Shown: piece by piece, positions 34,950 to 44,545 of the stretch
Numbering within the stretch: the stretch's first letter is position 1
Layout of the letters: every line of letters begins with the position of its first letter
NCBI RefSeq assembly: GCF_030035675.1
Contig: NC_084481.1
Location: 227,446,927 to 227,510,926 of the forward strand
Length of the DNA stretch: 64,000 bases
DNA from: Rhineura floridana
Lineage: Eukaryota > Chordata > Lepidosauria > Squamata > Rhineuridae
Direction: 5' to 3'
The notes under the pieces: generated by a model
The model's database searches: none
Seen by the model: only the letters and a program-made list of their open reading frames with translations
What the model was told of the DNA's origin: nothing
Translations under genes and position numbers: made by a program

Positions 34950-35160
34950 CACTAGAAAAGACAATAATGCTGGGAAAAACAGAAGGGAGTAGAAAAAGAG
35001 GAAGGCCACACAAGAGATGGATTGATTCCATAAAGGAAGCCACAGACATGAACTTACAAGATCAGAACAGGGTGGTTCATGACAGATGCTTCTGGAGGTC
35101 ACTGATTGATAGGGTTGCCATGTCGTAATCGACTTGAAGGCACATAACAACAACAACAAC
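34950..35160 (+). mobile_element. RTE/BovB 3' end, copy with shared flank (2)
   Basis: Starts at TCACTAGAAAAGACAATAAT, more truncated than the copy at 15181, and ends in the same AAC tail. The flank to about 35213 and again from 35752 to about 35850 matches 15601-15768; an L2 has been inserted into that flank. Confidence 0.85.
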
Positions 35161-35216
35161 ATTATAATTAATGGTTTCAATTGTTGTTAGGCAGCCTGAG
35201 TGGTGCATGTGCACTA

Positions 35217-35751
35217 TTTATTTATTTATTTATTTTATTAAATTTCTATACCGCCCCATAGCCGAAGCTCTCTGGGCGGTGCACAACAGTCAAACATCAA
35301 ATACAATAAGCTACATATAAACAATGTAAAACTTTCTTTAAACTTACTTTAAACTTTAAAATTATCAAATTCACCAGAAAATCAAGACAGTTGTCAACAC
35401 ATACTATATGTTAAAATGTTAAATGTTAAAATGTTAAAAATGTTAAAATGCCTGGGAGAAGAGGATAGCAATGTTGGCGCCAGGCATACCTCATCAGTGA
35501 GATTGTTCCATAGTTCAGGGGCCACCACTGAGAAGGCCCTTTTTCTTGTTGCCACCCTCCGAGCTTCCCTATGGGTAGGTACCCGGAGGAGGGTCTTCGA
35601 TGTAGAGCGTAGTGTACGGGTAGGTTCATATCGGGGGAGGTGTTCCACCAAGTATTGTGGACCCGCGCCGTGTAAGGCTTTATAGGTTAAAACCAGCACT
35701 TTGAACCTGGCCCGGAAACATATAGGCAGCCAGTGCAGGCGGGCCAGAATC
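35217..35751 (-). mobile_element. L2 LINE 3' end, inserted with 5-bp duplication
   Basis: Encodes an L2 C-terminus on the - strand (LVLTYKALHGAGPQYL, FSVVAPELWNNLTDEV) with the TATTTATTTAT tail at its left end. CACTA at 35212-35216 and 35752-35756 is a target duplication; the uninterrupted site is visible at about 15650. Confidence 0.85.
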
Positions 35752-36002
35752 CACTAGAACTGCAGGATGTACATTATATATAAGTAGATAGATAGATTAG
35801 GATGTTCTGTAATAAATCTTCCCACAATTCAATCTATATTTTACAACAGCACAATTCTACCGCTGTCTACCTCTAGCAGCAACGCAGTCAATGGGGGTAT
35901 ATTGGCATAAAGTGTGGAAGGGACCTGTGGCAACTGGCAACCTTGCCTCCAATGTCCCATTCCAGCTGGCTTCATCCCCAACCCTCCTCAAATTAGCAGA
36001 AA

Positions 36003-36110
36003 GGTCAAGATCTGAACAGGATGGCTCATGACAGATACTCTTGGAGGTCACTGATTCATAGAGTCACCATAAGTCATGATTGACTTGAAGGCACATAACA
36101 ACAACAAAGT
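36003..36110 (+). mobile_element. RTE/BovB or BovB-tailed SINE 3' end
   Basis: AAGATCTGAACAGGATGGCT, TTGGAGGTCACTGATTCATA, then CTTGAAGGCACATAACAACA. Confidence 0.7.
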
Positions 36111-36337
36111 CAACTTACACAAATTTCATTTTTGCATCATTAATTCTGAAATTGAAATTTAACTATGTTCAGTAATTTGTTCTGGTTTTCCTAATCATGA
36201 GATGATGCAACGAGTGAATGCAACGAGTCCAAACGCTCCACCATCAACAACAAGTTTTATACCATCACCCCCTTATGGCTTCTGAGATTTTAACAGTCTG
36301 TTGCCAACATACTGTTTAGGTAGGCCAGAAAGGCCTG

Positions 36338-36362
36338 AATTGTGTGTGTGTGTGTGTGTGTG
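36338..36362. repeat. (TG)n microsatellite
   Basis: About twelve TG units. Confidence 0.9.
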
Positions 36363-36514
36363 TACACCTATATATATTCACCTTCCCAGGAAGGTGAATT
36401 CTCTGTCCATTATTACATTACGTTCACACACAGAGAGAGAACGACTGCAAACACACACTATCACTCCGTAGAGCATTCAGGCTTCCATTGTGCAGAGCAT
36501 AAATAAGTCTACAC

Positions 36515-36890
36515 TAGAGATGAAAGGGTCTGTCTATTTTGATACTCTCCATTTCTAATTTTTCCAATCTTAAATTCAGTTCTCCACATTCCTGCAGCAA
36601 TCTGCATATTTTAAAAAAATCCTCATGAAAATTCTTCAGCATTTTAGTGAGAATTTATCTTAACACACACATTTTTGTATGCAGTTTTGACTAATGTGCA
36701 TGTATTTGCAAGTGGTATCTCCTAACAATGCATTTTGCATGTTATTTTCACTAATATGTTCATTTTAATCCACACTTTCCCCTAATATATGCATTTTTGT
36801 AGACATTCTTTGGTTGGAGAACTGCATATGTGCACATTCTGAAGGATGTCTGAGAACCTGAGAACAGAAACTGACAATGGAGACTGACAT
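36515..36890 (+). mobile_element. AT-rich hAT MITE family copy
   Basis: Begins TAGAGATGAAAGGG and carries the periodic ACATTTTTGTATGCAGTTTT, GCATGTATTTGCAAG motifs of the element at 40562-40994. The right end is not well defined. Confidence 0.6.
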
Positions 36891-36929
36891 ATTATTTCAT
36901 TCTATTTGCACACTAAGACTTTATGCTAT

Positions 36930-37021
36930 AACTTGGATTCCTGTATTGACCAAGGGGTTGGACTTGATGGCCTTACAGGCCCCTTCCAAATCTACTACTA
37001 TATTCTATGATTCTATGACTT
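36930..37021 (+). mobile_element. CR1 3' terminus
   Basis: CAAGGGGTTGGACTTGATGG, CCTTACAGGCCCCTTCCAAA and the ATTCTATGATTCTATGAC tail. Confidence 0.75.
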
Positions 37022-37760
37022 TGAAGTGTTGATGGAAAGAAAAATGTGTAGGATTATATTGTACAGTTTAGCAAGTATAACAACATTCCAAATCAACATT
37101 CACACTGTGAATTCCTCAGACAGCAACAAAGTATAATATTTCCCTGTGTTGCTCACGTGAGCAACAATATTGCTACTATACATTCTTTTGGAGAACAACA
37201 ACCCCAAAGTACTGTAATAGTTTTTCTGCCTCTCCAATGAGCTGATGTATATCGGAATCTTCTTCTCTAACAGCGAACTGGGGTGGTTCAACACCTACCA
37301 GTGTGGATGCTAGTTGCCAGGCAGGGGAATTTAGCGGTCAGTCTCCTTTATGCCTTACTCATGAGTAGGAATGGGGGCAGAAGTTCAATTTAGTATGCAT
37401 TTAAACTAAGTCACATCTGCTAAATCCACACTTTCCGAAACCATATTAGAATAGAAACACAGCCACCTTCAAAATTCACTTTTCAAAATTTTGCTATGCA
37501 TTTCTCCATCCAGTTTTTACAAAAATTGATATATTAAGGGGAAATGTGCCTAAAAATGATTATATGAATGAAAACATACGAAAATGCATTATTCCCCCAC
37601 CCATGCCACATTGGCAACTCTGCTTCCGACTCCTGCAATGCTTCACCAGCTGATCCTTGCAGATCAAGCTGCTTTTTAAAGGCAGAGGAGCGTGCCGTTC
37701 CAGTAAATGATCAACCCTGCTTCCATGTCATGAAATTTCACCTGCCAGTTCCTTCAGATT
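37022..37760. other. Unrecognised; partial AT-rich repeat
   Basis: About 37440-37590 resembles an inverted piece of the AT-rich hAT family. The rest shows nothing. Confidence 0.4.
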
Positions 37761-37761
37761 A

Positions 37762-37912
37762 ACATAAGGAGAGTGCAGCTGCTGGATCAGGCCAGTGGCC
37801 CATCTAATCTGGCATCCTGTTCTCAGGGTGGCCAAGCAGCTGCCCACAGGAAGCCTAAAAGCAGGACCTGAACACAACAGCAGTCTCTGCTCCTGGGATT
37901 CTTAGCAACTGG
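37762..37912 (-). mobile_element. CR1 3' end fragment
   Basis: CTGCTGGATCAGGCCAGTGG, CATCCTGTTCTCAGGGTGGC, AGCAGGACCTGAACAC. Confidence 0.75.
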
Positions 37913-37917
37913 TATTC

Positions 37918-38750
37918 CAGGGGTGGGGAACTTTCGGCCTTTCAGATGTTTGTTGTTGTTATGTGCCTTCAAGTCGAGTATGACTTATGGCGGCCCTATG
38001 AATCAGTGACCTCCAAGAGCATCTGTCATGAACCACCCTGTTCAGATCTTGTAATTTCAGGTCTGTAGCTTCCTTTGTGGAATCAATCCATCTCTTGTTC
38101 GACCTTCCTCTTTTTCTACTCTCTGCTGTTTTCCCCAGCATTATGGTCTTTTCTAGTGAATCATGTCTTCTCATGATGTGTCCAAAGTATGATAACCTCC
38201 GTTTCATCATTTTAGCTTCTAGTGATAGTTCTGGTTTTATTTGTTCTAACTCCCAATTATTTGTCTTTTTTGCAGTCCATGGTATGCACAAAGCTCCCCT
38301 CCAACACCACATTTCAAATGAGTTGATTTTTCTCTTATCTGCTTTTTTCACTGTCCAGCTTTCACATCCATACATAGAGATCGGGAATACCATGGTCTGT
38401 ATGATACTCTGTTCATAGGGTTTTCGTGGTAAGAGGTATTCAGAGGTGGTTTACCATTGCCTTCCTCTGAGTTTGGATGCATCTTAGTCTGGCGTCTCAT
38501 CTTTGACCATTCTGCCTTGGGTGCTCCTGCTAGGAGTCTAGCCTCTTGGTCTAGACTCCTGAGGCATTGCTCTCAGCTTCTTCGACACTCTCAAACCCCT
38601 CATCACGTTAAGGTGTGCATCCTAGAGGGGGATTTTCAGATATTGCTGAACTACAACTCCCATCATTCCTGGCCATTGACCGTACTTGCTAGGGCTGATG
38701 GGTGTTGTAGTTCAGTAACATCCAGAGGGCCAAAGGCACCCCTTGCCTGC
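37918..38750. mobile_element. hAT MITE split by a BovB chimera
   Basis: The left arm (CAGGGGTGGGGAACTTTCGG) ends at 37950. The rest, ACTACAACTCCCATCATTCC through GTAACATCCAGAGGGCC to CACCCCTTGCCTG, resumes at 38634. Removing 37951-38633 restores an ordinary palindromic MITE. Confidence 0.8.
37951..38633 (-). mobile_element. Chimeric SINE-like/BovB retrocopy
   Basis: Flanked by TTTCAGATGTT (37940-37950) and TTTCAGATATT (38634-38644), an 11-bp duplication with one mismatch. Read on the - strand, the first 240 bp include GAAGGCAATGGTAAACCACC and GAATACCTCTTACCACGAAA, the 3' domain seen in the Sauria-type SINE at 62027. This is joined at about 38410 to a BovB frame of 144 codons (38393-37959: MYGCESWTVKKADKRK, KRGRSNKRWIDSTKEATDL) and the AAC tail. 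SINE sequence upstream of LINE sequence suggests a template switch during reverse transcription. Confidence 0.75.
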
Positions 38751-38754
38751 AGAG

Positions 38755-38975
38755 GCTCGTGCCTCTGACTACGGAGCATGGTGGCTAGTAGCCGTGGGTA
38801 GCCTTATCCTCCACGAATTTGTCTCACCCTCTCTTAAAGCCATCCAAGTTGGCGGCCATCGCTGCCTCCTGTGGGAGCGACTTGCTTGGTTACCGACGCG
38901 CGCTCTGTGAAGAAGTCCTTCCTTTTCCCTGCCCTGAGTTCTAGGGTTACGCGAGAGGGAGAAAGCCTTGTTCTG
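38755..38975 (-). mobile_element. CR1 fragment upstream of DHRS7 exon 1
   Basis: ATGGTGGCTAGTAGCCGTGG, GCCATCCAAGTTGGCGGCCA and AGAAGTCCTTCCTTTTCCCT are the antisense CR1 C-terminus. It contains more CpG than other copies, as expected inside or beside an unmethylated island. Confidence 0.75.
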
Positions 38976-39560
38976 AGCGGCAGAGGAGCAGGCCAGGGCC
39001 GGTCCCTTCTTGGGCAGTTGGCAACCTTAACATCTGACCACCGCCAGGGGGCCGAGGGCGGCCAGGAGGGGAGAGGGAAGAAAGCCCCGCAACGTGTCGA
39101 GGAAGGCGCGGCCATGGGACGGGACAACATTCTTGGCGGGAAGGCAGCGGAGAGGAAAGCCCAGCCCTCCGTGGGCGGCTCTAGCTCAGCCTTCCCAGAG
39201 GCCGCCTGGGCCGAGCGGCCACGCCCGGAGGGTGGAAAGGCAGCCCGCCTGGCCTGGCCTCGCCTCAGTCGGTTCCCTCTTCGCCATCGGAGCGGCTTCC
39301 CCTCTGCGCCATGGTGTGCTGCGAGCACCTGTGCGTCCTGACCATGTTGTGCGCCGCGGGCTTCGTGCTCGTCCAGCTCATCCGGTGGCTCCGCGCCGAC
39401 GGCGACCTCGCTGTCCTGTGGGCGGAATGGCGCGGCAAGAAGCCTGGTAAGCGGCGGGTCGCGCGCCCCCACAGCGCCCGCCCCTCGCCTTCTCCGCCTG
39501 CGAACTTTCCTTCCTCTCTCTGCTTGGGACGTGGCAGAGCTCCCCCCCCCCCGTAGCGTA
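38960..39560. promoter_or_regulatory. DHRS7: CpG island / presumed DHRS7 promoter
   Basis: GC-rich and full of CpG dinucleotides (for example GGCGCGGCCATGGGACGGGA), unlike the AT-rich surroundings. It contains DHRS7 exon 1 and about 350 bp upstream. No TATA box near the ATG was evident, as usual for housekeeping island promoters. Long frames on both strands here are a by-product of high GC. Confidence 0.7.
39311..39446 (+). CDS. DHRS7: DHRS7 coding exon 1
   Basis: Starts at ATG 39311 (context GCGCCATGG, a strong Kozak site) and ends AAGCCTG|GTAAGC. It encodes MVCCEHLCVLTMLCAAGFVL, VQLIRWLRADGDLAVLWAEW and RGKKP: an N-terminal hydrophobic signal anchor (about residues 7-24) that would hold the enzyme in the ER membrane, then the RADGDL..LWAEW block diagnostic of DHRS7. 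It ends in phase 1 and joins exon 2 as KKP-E-KEL. The exon is on the opposite strand from exons 3-7. Confidence 0.93.
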
Positions 39561-39927
39561 GTGGCAACTTCAGAAGTGCGGGGTCTCTTCGTGATAGTCA
39601 CCGCCACGCACACCCCTTACTTTGCAGCTGGGTTGAGAATAAGAGCCTTGTTAATGCCTTCACCCACGTGGACAGAAATCCCCAGGAGCCAGTCAGCGTG
39701 AACGGGGAGAGTTAGCTGCTGAGAAGAGTCTTCTCAGTGGCTGACTCACACCTCCTCTCATTCTGAGCAGGAAGGAACAGGGAAGCATGCTAGGGGACTC
39801 TTCGCAGTTGCAAACACACTCCCCTTTCATGCTGATTGGCTTGTAGGATGTTGAAGGTATTGGGACCCTGCTCCTAAAAAAATAAGGTGTCTAAAAAAAA
39901 CCCAGACCCTGGATGACTACACCCCTG
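39551..39927 (-). mobile_element. hAT-type element (CAGGGG(T/C)GTAG ends) in DHRS7 intron 1
   Basis: Left end GTAGCGTAGTGGCAACTTCA and right end GGATGACTACACCCCTG match the two ends of the element at 53989-54387 in inverse orientation. The C-rich left flank prevents a firm call of the target duplication. Confidence 0.7.
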
Positions 39928-39949
39928 CCCCCCAACAGGAAACAGGAAA

Positions 39950-40135
39950 ATAGGCAGCTGCCTTATTCTGTTCAACCATTTGTCCCCTTACCTCAGTATT
40001 GTCTACACTGACAGGCAGCAGCTGTCCAAGACTTCAGGCAGGGGACATTCCCAGCCCTACCTGGAGATGCTAAGATTTGAACCTGGGACCTCCTGCAGAC
40101 AAAGCAGACACTCTGGCCTTGAGCTACAGCACTTT
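39950..40135 (-). repeat. tRNA-Ala-derived SINE
   Basis: Antisense: CAGTATTGTCTACACTGACA, CCTACCTGGAGATGCTAAGA, CTCTGGCCTTGAGCTAC. Confidence 0.8.
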
Positions 40136-40194
40136 TATTAAAATAATAGTAGGGTTCTAGTCCTTGTGATTCTGAAGAAATGGCTGATTTAAAT

Positions 40195-40388
40195 AGGAAG
40201 CTCCTTTATACAGAATCAGACTCTTGGTCTCTCTAGCTCAGTACTGTCTACACTGACTGGCAGCAGCTCTCCAGGGTTTCAGACAGCGGGTATTCTCAGC
40301 ACTAACTGGAGATGCTGGGGATTGAACCTGGCGCCTTCTGCATGCAGAGCAGATGTTCTACCAGTGACCTAGAGCTCTTCCCCTTCCA
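40195..40388 (-). repeat. tRNA-Ala-derived SINE
   Basis: Antisense: CTAGCTCAGTACTGTCTACA, GGAGATGCTGGGGATTGAAC, CTGCATGCAGAGCAGATGTT. Confidence 0.8.
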
Positions 40389-40426
40389 AGGCAGTGCAGC
40401 CCGACATTTCTTTATGTGGAAGGAAG

Positions 40427-40435
40427 TGTGTGTGT

Positions 40436-40468
<33 letters not shown>
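40427..40468. repeat. (TG)n microsatellite
   Basis: About 20 TG units with one interruption (TC). Confidence 0.95.
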
Positions 40469-40561
40469 GGGCAAAGGCATGCCAAGTAGCCTTGTTCCCC
40501 TGTAACTGATAAACTGAATGGGCAGGGGAGTCAGTGGGGCAAAATGGGGGTGACCTGCCAC

Positions 40562-40994
40562 TAGGGATGGAAAGATCTATCATTTTTGGTTCTCTTAGTT
40601 TCTCTCTTTTTCTATCTTAAATTCAGTTCTCAGCAATTTTAGTTTCATTTTTTTAATCCTCATGAAAATTCTCCAGCATTTTATTGTGAATTTCTCCTAA
40701 AAAGCACATTTTTGTAGGCAGTTTTCACTAATATATGCATTTTTGCAAGCCGTTTGTCCTAATATACTGCATTTTTGCATCTTACTTTTACTCATATATT
40801 CATTTTTATACACATTTCCCTCTAACATATGCATCTTTGTAAACATTGTTTGGTTGGCAACCTGCACTGCAAAATTTGATAAGTGCAAATTTTGAAGGAT
40901 GGCTGCGTCTCGGTTCTTGTATTGTTTCAGAAAGTGTGGATTTGATACATCCTGCTTGAGATGCAAACTGAATCAAAATTCTCTCCCACCCCTA
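40562..40994 (+). mobile_element. hAT-type MITE, 433 bp, AT-rich with internal periodicity
   Basis: Ends TAGGGATGG...CCACCCCTA with a perfect 8-bp target duplication CCTGCCAC at 40554-40561 and 40995-41002. The interior repeats a roughly 30-36 bp motif around CATTTTTG and TATATGCATTTTTGCAAG. Partial copies lie at 16790, 36515, 37440 and 53085. Confidence 0.85.
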
Positions 40995-41026
40995 CCTGCC
41001 ACTTTCAAACTTACAGCAACTAAGTA

Positions 41027-43064
41027 CAATAATACCTCAGTTAACAACATAGGTGCATTCCTGGACATTACTTTTTTAACAGAAACTTTGTTACCAGAGG
41101 TAGGAATAACATGGAAAGATCAGGGATAGGTTTCTACACCCGCTCATAGATGGTTGGGGCAGCTTCAACAGGGGCTTTGAAAGGTGCCTCCTCCTTCTCC
41201 TTTGAATCATATTGGAGCCTTCTCTCCTCAGCCCTGGGAAAAAACAAACCCTCACTTTAATGGAAAGCAAACACACAGGCTTGTCAGTTTCACCCTAGCA
41301 AAGCAAAGGCACAGGCTTGTCAGTTTATTGATAGCAAAGGAAAGACACAAGCTTGTCAGTTTCCCCTTAAAGCAAAGGCACATGTCTGTCAGTTTATCCC
41401 TACCAAAGCCAAGCTTGTCAGTTTCACCTTTTCACCTCAAGGAGGCGGTAATAAAGCCCATTCTGAAAAAGTCCTCCTTGGATCCCCAAGATTTAACCAA
41501 CTTTCGCCCAGTTTCTAATCTTCCATTCTTGGGCAAGGTCATCGAGCGAGTGGTGGCCGAACAGTTAAAGACACACTTGGATGAAGCAGATTATCTGGAT
41601 CCATTCCAGTCTGGCTTCAGGACTGGTCATGGAACTGAAACAGCTTTGGTCGCTATGGTGGATGATTTAAGGAGGGCGTTGGATAAAGGAGAACATGCAT
41701 TCCTCGTCCTCCTGGATCTCTCAGCGGCTTTCGATACCGTCGACCATGGTATCCTTTTAGATCGTCTGGAGAGAATGGGAATAGGGGGCACTGTTCTACA
41801 GTGGTTCCGTTCCTATCTCTCAGACAGACATCAACGGGTGGCATTGGGGGATAAGGTCTCAGACCCTTGGCCTCTCAATTGTGGTGTGCCACAGGGTTCT
41901 ATCCTTGCCCCCATGCTATTCAACATCTATGTAAAACCGCTGGGAGCCATCATCAGGAGATTTGGGCTGCGGTGCCACCAATATGCGGATGACACCCAGC
42001 TCTATCTCTCGTTTAAGTCCTCACCAGAGTTGGCTGTGGAGACCATTTCCAAGTGCCTGGAGTCAGTAAGTGAATGGATGGGAGGAAATAGGCTGAAGCT
42101 AAACCCTGACAAGACTGAGGTACTGCTCATGGGAGACAGGAAAAGATTAGGAGCTTTAGACCTGGTGCTCAATGGGGTAAAACTGCCCCTGAAGGACCAG
42201 GTCTGCAGCCTCAGGGTCATCCTTGATTCCCAGCTGTCCATGGAGGCTCAGGTTTTGGCAGTGAGCCGGGCAGCTTGGTTTTAATTACATCTAATACAGA
42301 GGCTGCGACCCTATCTGCCTGTCCATCTTCTCCCACGGGTAGTACATGCCCTGGTCTCCTCTCGCTTAGACTACTGTAATGCGCTCTACGTTGGGATACC
42401 CTTGGAAACGGTCCGGAAACTGCAGCTGGTACAGAATGCGGCGGCACGTTTGATTACAAACAGCCATCGCCGCGATCACATCACTCCGGTGTTACAAGAT
42501 CTACACTGGTTACCAGTTGTTTACCGGGCCCAATTCAAGGTGTTGGTACTAACCTTTAAAGCCCTATACGGTCTCGGCCCAGCTTATCTGAAGGAACGCC
42601 TCCACCATCAACAAATATGCTGCCTGACTAGATCAGCCACTCAAGACCTTCTCTCGGTTCCACCAGTCAAAACAGCTAGACTGGTGCGGACCAGAGAGAG
42701 GGCATTTTCAATCGTGGCCCCCACCCTCTGGAACTCTCTCCCTTATGATCTTCGCCATGCCCCCTCCCTGCCAAGTTTTTGCCAAGCCTTGAAAACCTGG
42801 CTATTCAGGCAGGCCTACAAGATCCCTGGGGTAGCCTAATTTTATTGGTTTTAGCTATGGGTGGGTTCGGTTTTGTTTTATATTGTAGTTCTTGGGTTTT
42901 TATGTAGTTTGTATGTTGTATTTTACTTGATCTTGTACACCGCCTAGAGTGGCCGCTTGTGCGGCCAGATAGGCGGCCTAGAAATAAAATTTATTATTAT
43001 TATTAAAAAGCCTTCCTGAAAAGGAGCTTCCTTCCTGGAGCATTCCTTAACTGAGGTATTACTG
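41027..43064. mobile_element. TIR element (TA target) split by an L2
   Basis: Left end CAATAATACCTCAGTTAA (after TA) and right end TTAACTGAGGTATTACTG (before TA) are inverted repeats. Inside, 41255-41430 has about five tandem units of some 36 bp around GCACAGGCTTGTCAGTTT. An L2 fills most of the rest. A TA duplication suggests Tc1/mariner-like mobilisation, which is inference. Confidence 0.65.
41430..43010 (+). mobile_element. L2 LINE with reverse transcriptase
   Basis: Encodes an L2 reverse transcriptase: LKEAVIKPILKKSSLDP, NFRPVSNLPFLGKVIERV, FQSGFRTGHGTETALVAMVD, LLDLSAAFDTVDHGILLDRL, GVPQGSILAPMLFNIYVKPL and the catalytic YADDTQLYLS at about 41983. The frame is open from 41184 (where the first part is flank) to 42284, then broken near 42285; the C-terminus continues in another frame at 42402-42839 (LVQNAAARLITNSHRR, FSIVAPTLWNSLPYDL). 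It ends in a TTATTATTATT tail. 5'-truncated and no longer coding for a whole protein. Confidence 0.9.
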
Positions 43065-43164
43065 TACAGCTTTATAGCAGGGCATTGAGTAGTGGGAGGT
43101 CCTGTTGGATTTTAGATGAAGATCCTGGTGGAGAGTGTTGCTGTTAGATCAAGCCCTCTTATAG

Positions 43165-43400
43165 CAGCCTTTGCTAACCTGGTGGCCGCTAGCTGTTTTG
43201 GACAACTCCCATCAGCCCCAGCCTATGCTGTCTGGGGCTGTTGAGAGTTGGAGGTTACATCCACACCATCTATTTAAAGCACCTGACTACCCTCACAGAA
43301 TCCTGGAAAGTGTAGTTTATCCCTCACACAGCTACAATTCCCAGCACCCTTAAACTACAATTCCCAGGAGTCTTTTGGAGAAGCCATGTGCTCTAAATAT
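43165..43400. repeat. Two palindromic MITE remnants
   Basis: About 43165-43250 is a hAT MITE of the CCCATCAGCCCCAG family. About 43255-43400 is a degraded member of the AATTCCCAG / GTGTAGTTT palindrome family (see 27898). Confidence 0.6.
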
Positions 43401-43499
43401 AGGGCATGGATGTGACAGAACAGCTGGAAGGCATCAGGTTGCCCTGCAGACTTATTCAGTGCATGGCTTCCTCAGGAATAGGCTACATCTAGGGTTGCC

Positions 43500-43804
43500 A
43501 GGTTCAGGGCCTGAGACTGATCCTGTATCTTTAGGAGAAGAGAAGGTCAGCCAAGTGCAAGTGTTCTTCCAGCACTGTAATGGGAAAAACCACAAGGTGG
43601 AATTCTCCCTTCCCCCTGCACAACTTTTAAAGATACAGAAGACCTCTTGGAGGCCAGGCTTGGTAACTGTATCTATAAAAGTTATGCAGGGAGAACGGAG
43701 AATTCCACTTTGTGGCTTTTCCCATTACAGTGTTGCAAGAACACCTGCACTTGGCTGACTTTCTCTTCTAAAGATACAAGATCAGCTTGAACCTGGCAAC
43801 CCTA
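43500..43804. mobile_element. hAT-type MITE, 305 bp, near-complete palindrome
   Basis: Ends TAGGGTTGCCA...TGGCAACCCTA, with a perfect 8-bp target duplication GCTACATC at 43492-43499 and 43805-43812. The two arms pair along nearly their whole length (for example CACAAGGTGGAATTCTCC and the complement of GAGAATTCCACTTTGTG). A 127-codon frame that spans it is chance. Confidence 0.88.
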
Positions 43805-43871
43805 GCTACATCAGTGGGACAAAATGGGTGTAACCTTACACCTAGAAACTGACTGCTATTAATGGCTATGA

Positions 43872-44095
43872 TGAAGCCAGTGTGGTATGGTGGTTAGAGT
43901 GCTAAATCTTTGGACGTCAGGGTTTGAATCCCTGCTGAGCCATGAACCTCACTGGACAACCTTGGGCCAGCCACCATGCCCCAGGCTAACCCACCACACA
44001 AGGTTGTTGTGAGGATAAAATGGGGAGGGGGAAAGCCATGTTTGTACACCACCCAGAGCCTCTTTAAGAAAAGGTGGACTGTACATGTAAGACAT
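43872..44095 (+). repeat. tRNA/CORE-type SINE (MIR-like)
   Basis: A box GTGGTTAGAGTGCTAAATC, B box GGGTTTGAATCCCTGC, core CCTTGGGCCAGCCACCATGC and GTTGTTGTGAGGATAAAATG. Sense copy of the family at 17985 and 47510. Confidence 0.8.
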
Positions 44096-44239
44096 ATTTG
44101 TCCCTGAGGAGAAAGTGTTTTTTTTAAAAAGGCAAACAAAAACCCGAGTGCCACCAATTGGCCTCCCCCTCCCCCACCGACTGCTTTTGTTGATTTAAGA
44201 AAATGTAGGCACCCTGACAACTTGTCAGGCTTGGCCTGA

Positions 44240-44545
44240 GGTTTATTTCTTTATTTATTATTTAATTTGTATCCTGCCCTTCCTCCCAGCAGGAGCTCAG
44301 GGTGGCCAACAAAGTGCTAAAACACTTTAAAACATCATAAAAACAGATCTTAAATTACATTAAAACAAAACAGCATTAAAAACATTTAAAAAAACTTTAA
44401 AAAAGAGTTAAAAACATTATTAAAAAACATATTAAGCAATTCTAACACAGACACAGAGTGGGATAGGTCTCAACCTAAAAGGCTTGTTGAAAGAGGAAAG
44501 TCTTCAAAAGGCACCGAAAAGATAGCAGAGATGGCGCAAATGCTG
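44240..44545 (-). mobile_element. L2 3' UTR and C-terminal start
   Basis: ATCCTGCCCTTCCTCCCAGC, AAAACATATTAAGCAATTCT, AAAAGGCTTGTTGAAAGAGG. It provides the uninterrupted reference for the LTR site at 1766. Confidence 0.75.

Noticed and set aside
30035-39300. DHRS7 exons 1-2 on the - strand
   Set aside because: Searched by eye for the complement of the glycine-rich motif and of the exon 1 LWAEW block; none found outside or inside the repeats.
38871-39341. 156- and 118-codon + frames upstream of and overlapping exon 1
   Set aside because: Same GC effect. They start in an antisense CR1 fragment and show no conservation that I can recognise.
38834-39613. 259-codon frame on the - strand over the CpG island
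   Set aside because: High GC removes stops on all frames here. The protein is arginine/proline-rich without domains, and the opposite strand carries the conserved DHRS7 exon 1.
41255-41430. CRISPR-like array of five short repeats
   Set aside because: Units are contiguous and diverged, with no spacers; this is a minisatellite inside a transposon in a vertebrate genome.
43375-43758. 127-codon frame
   Set aside because: It spans a palindromic hAT MITE with exact 8-bp duplication, so the frame is chance.
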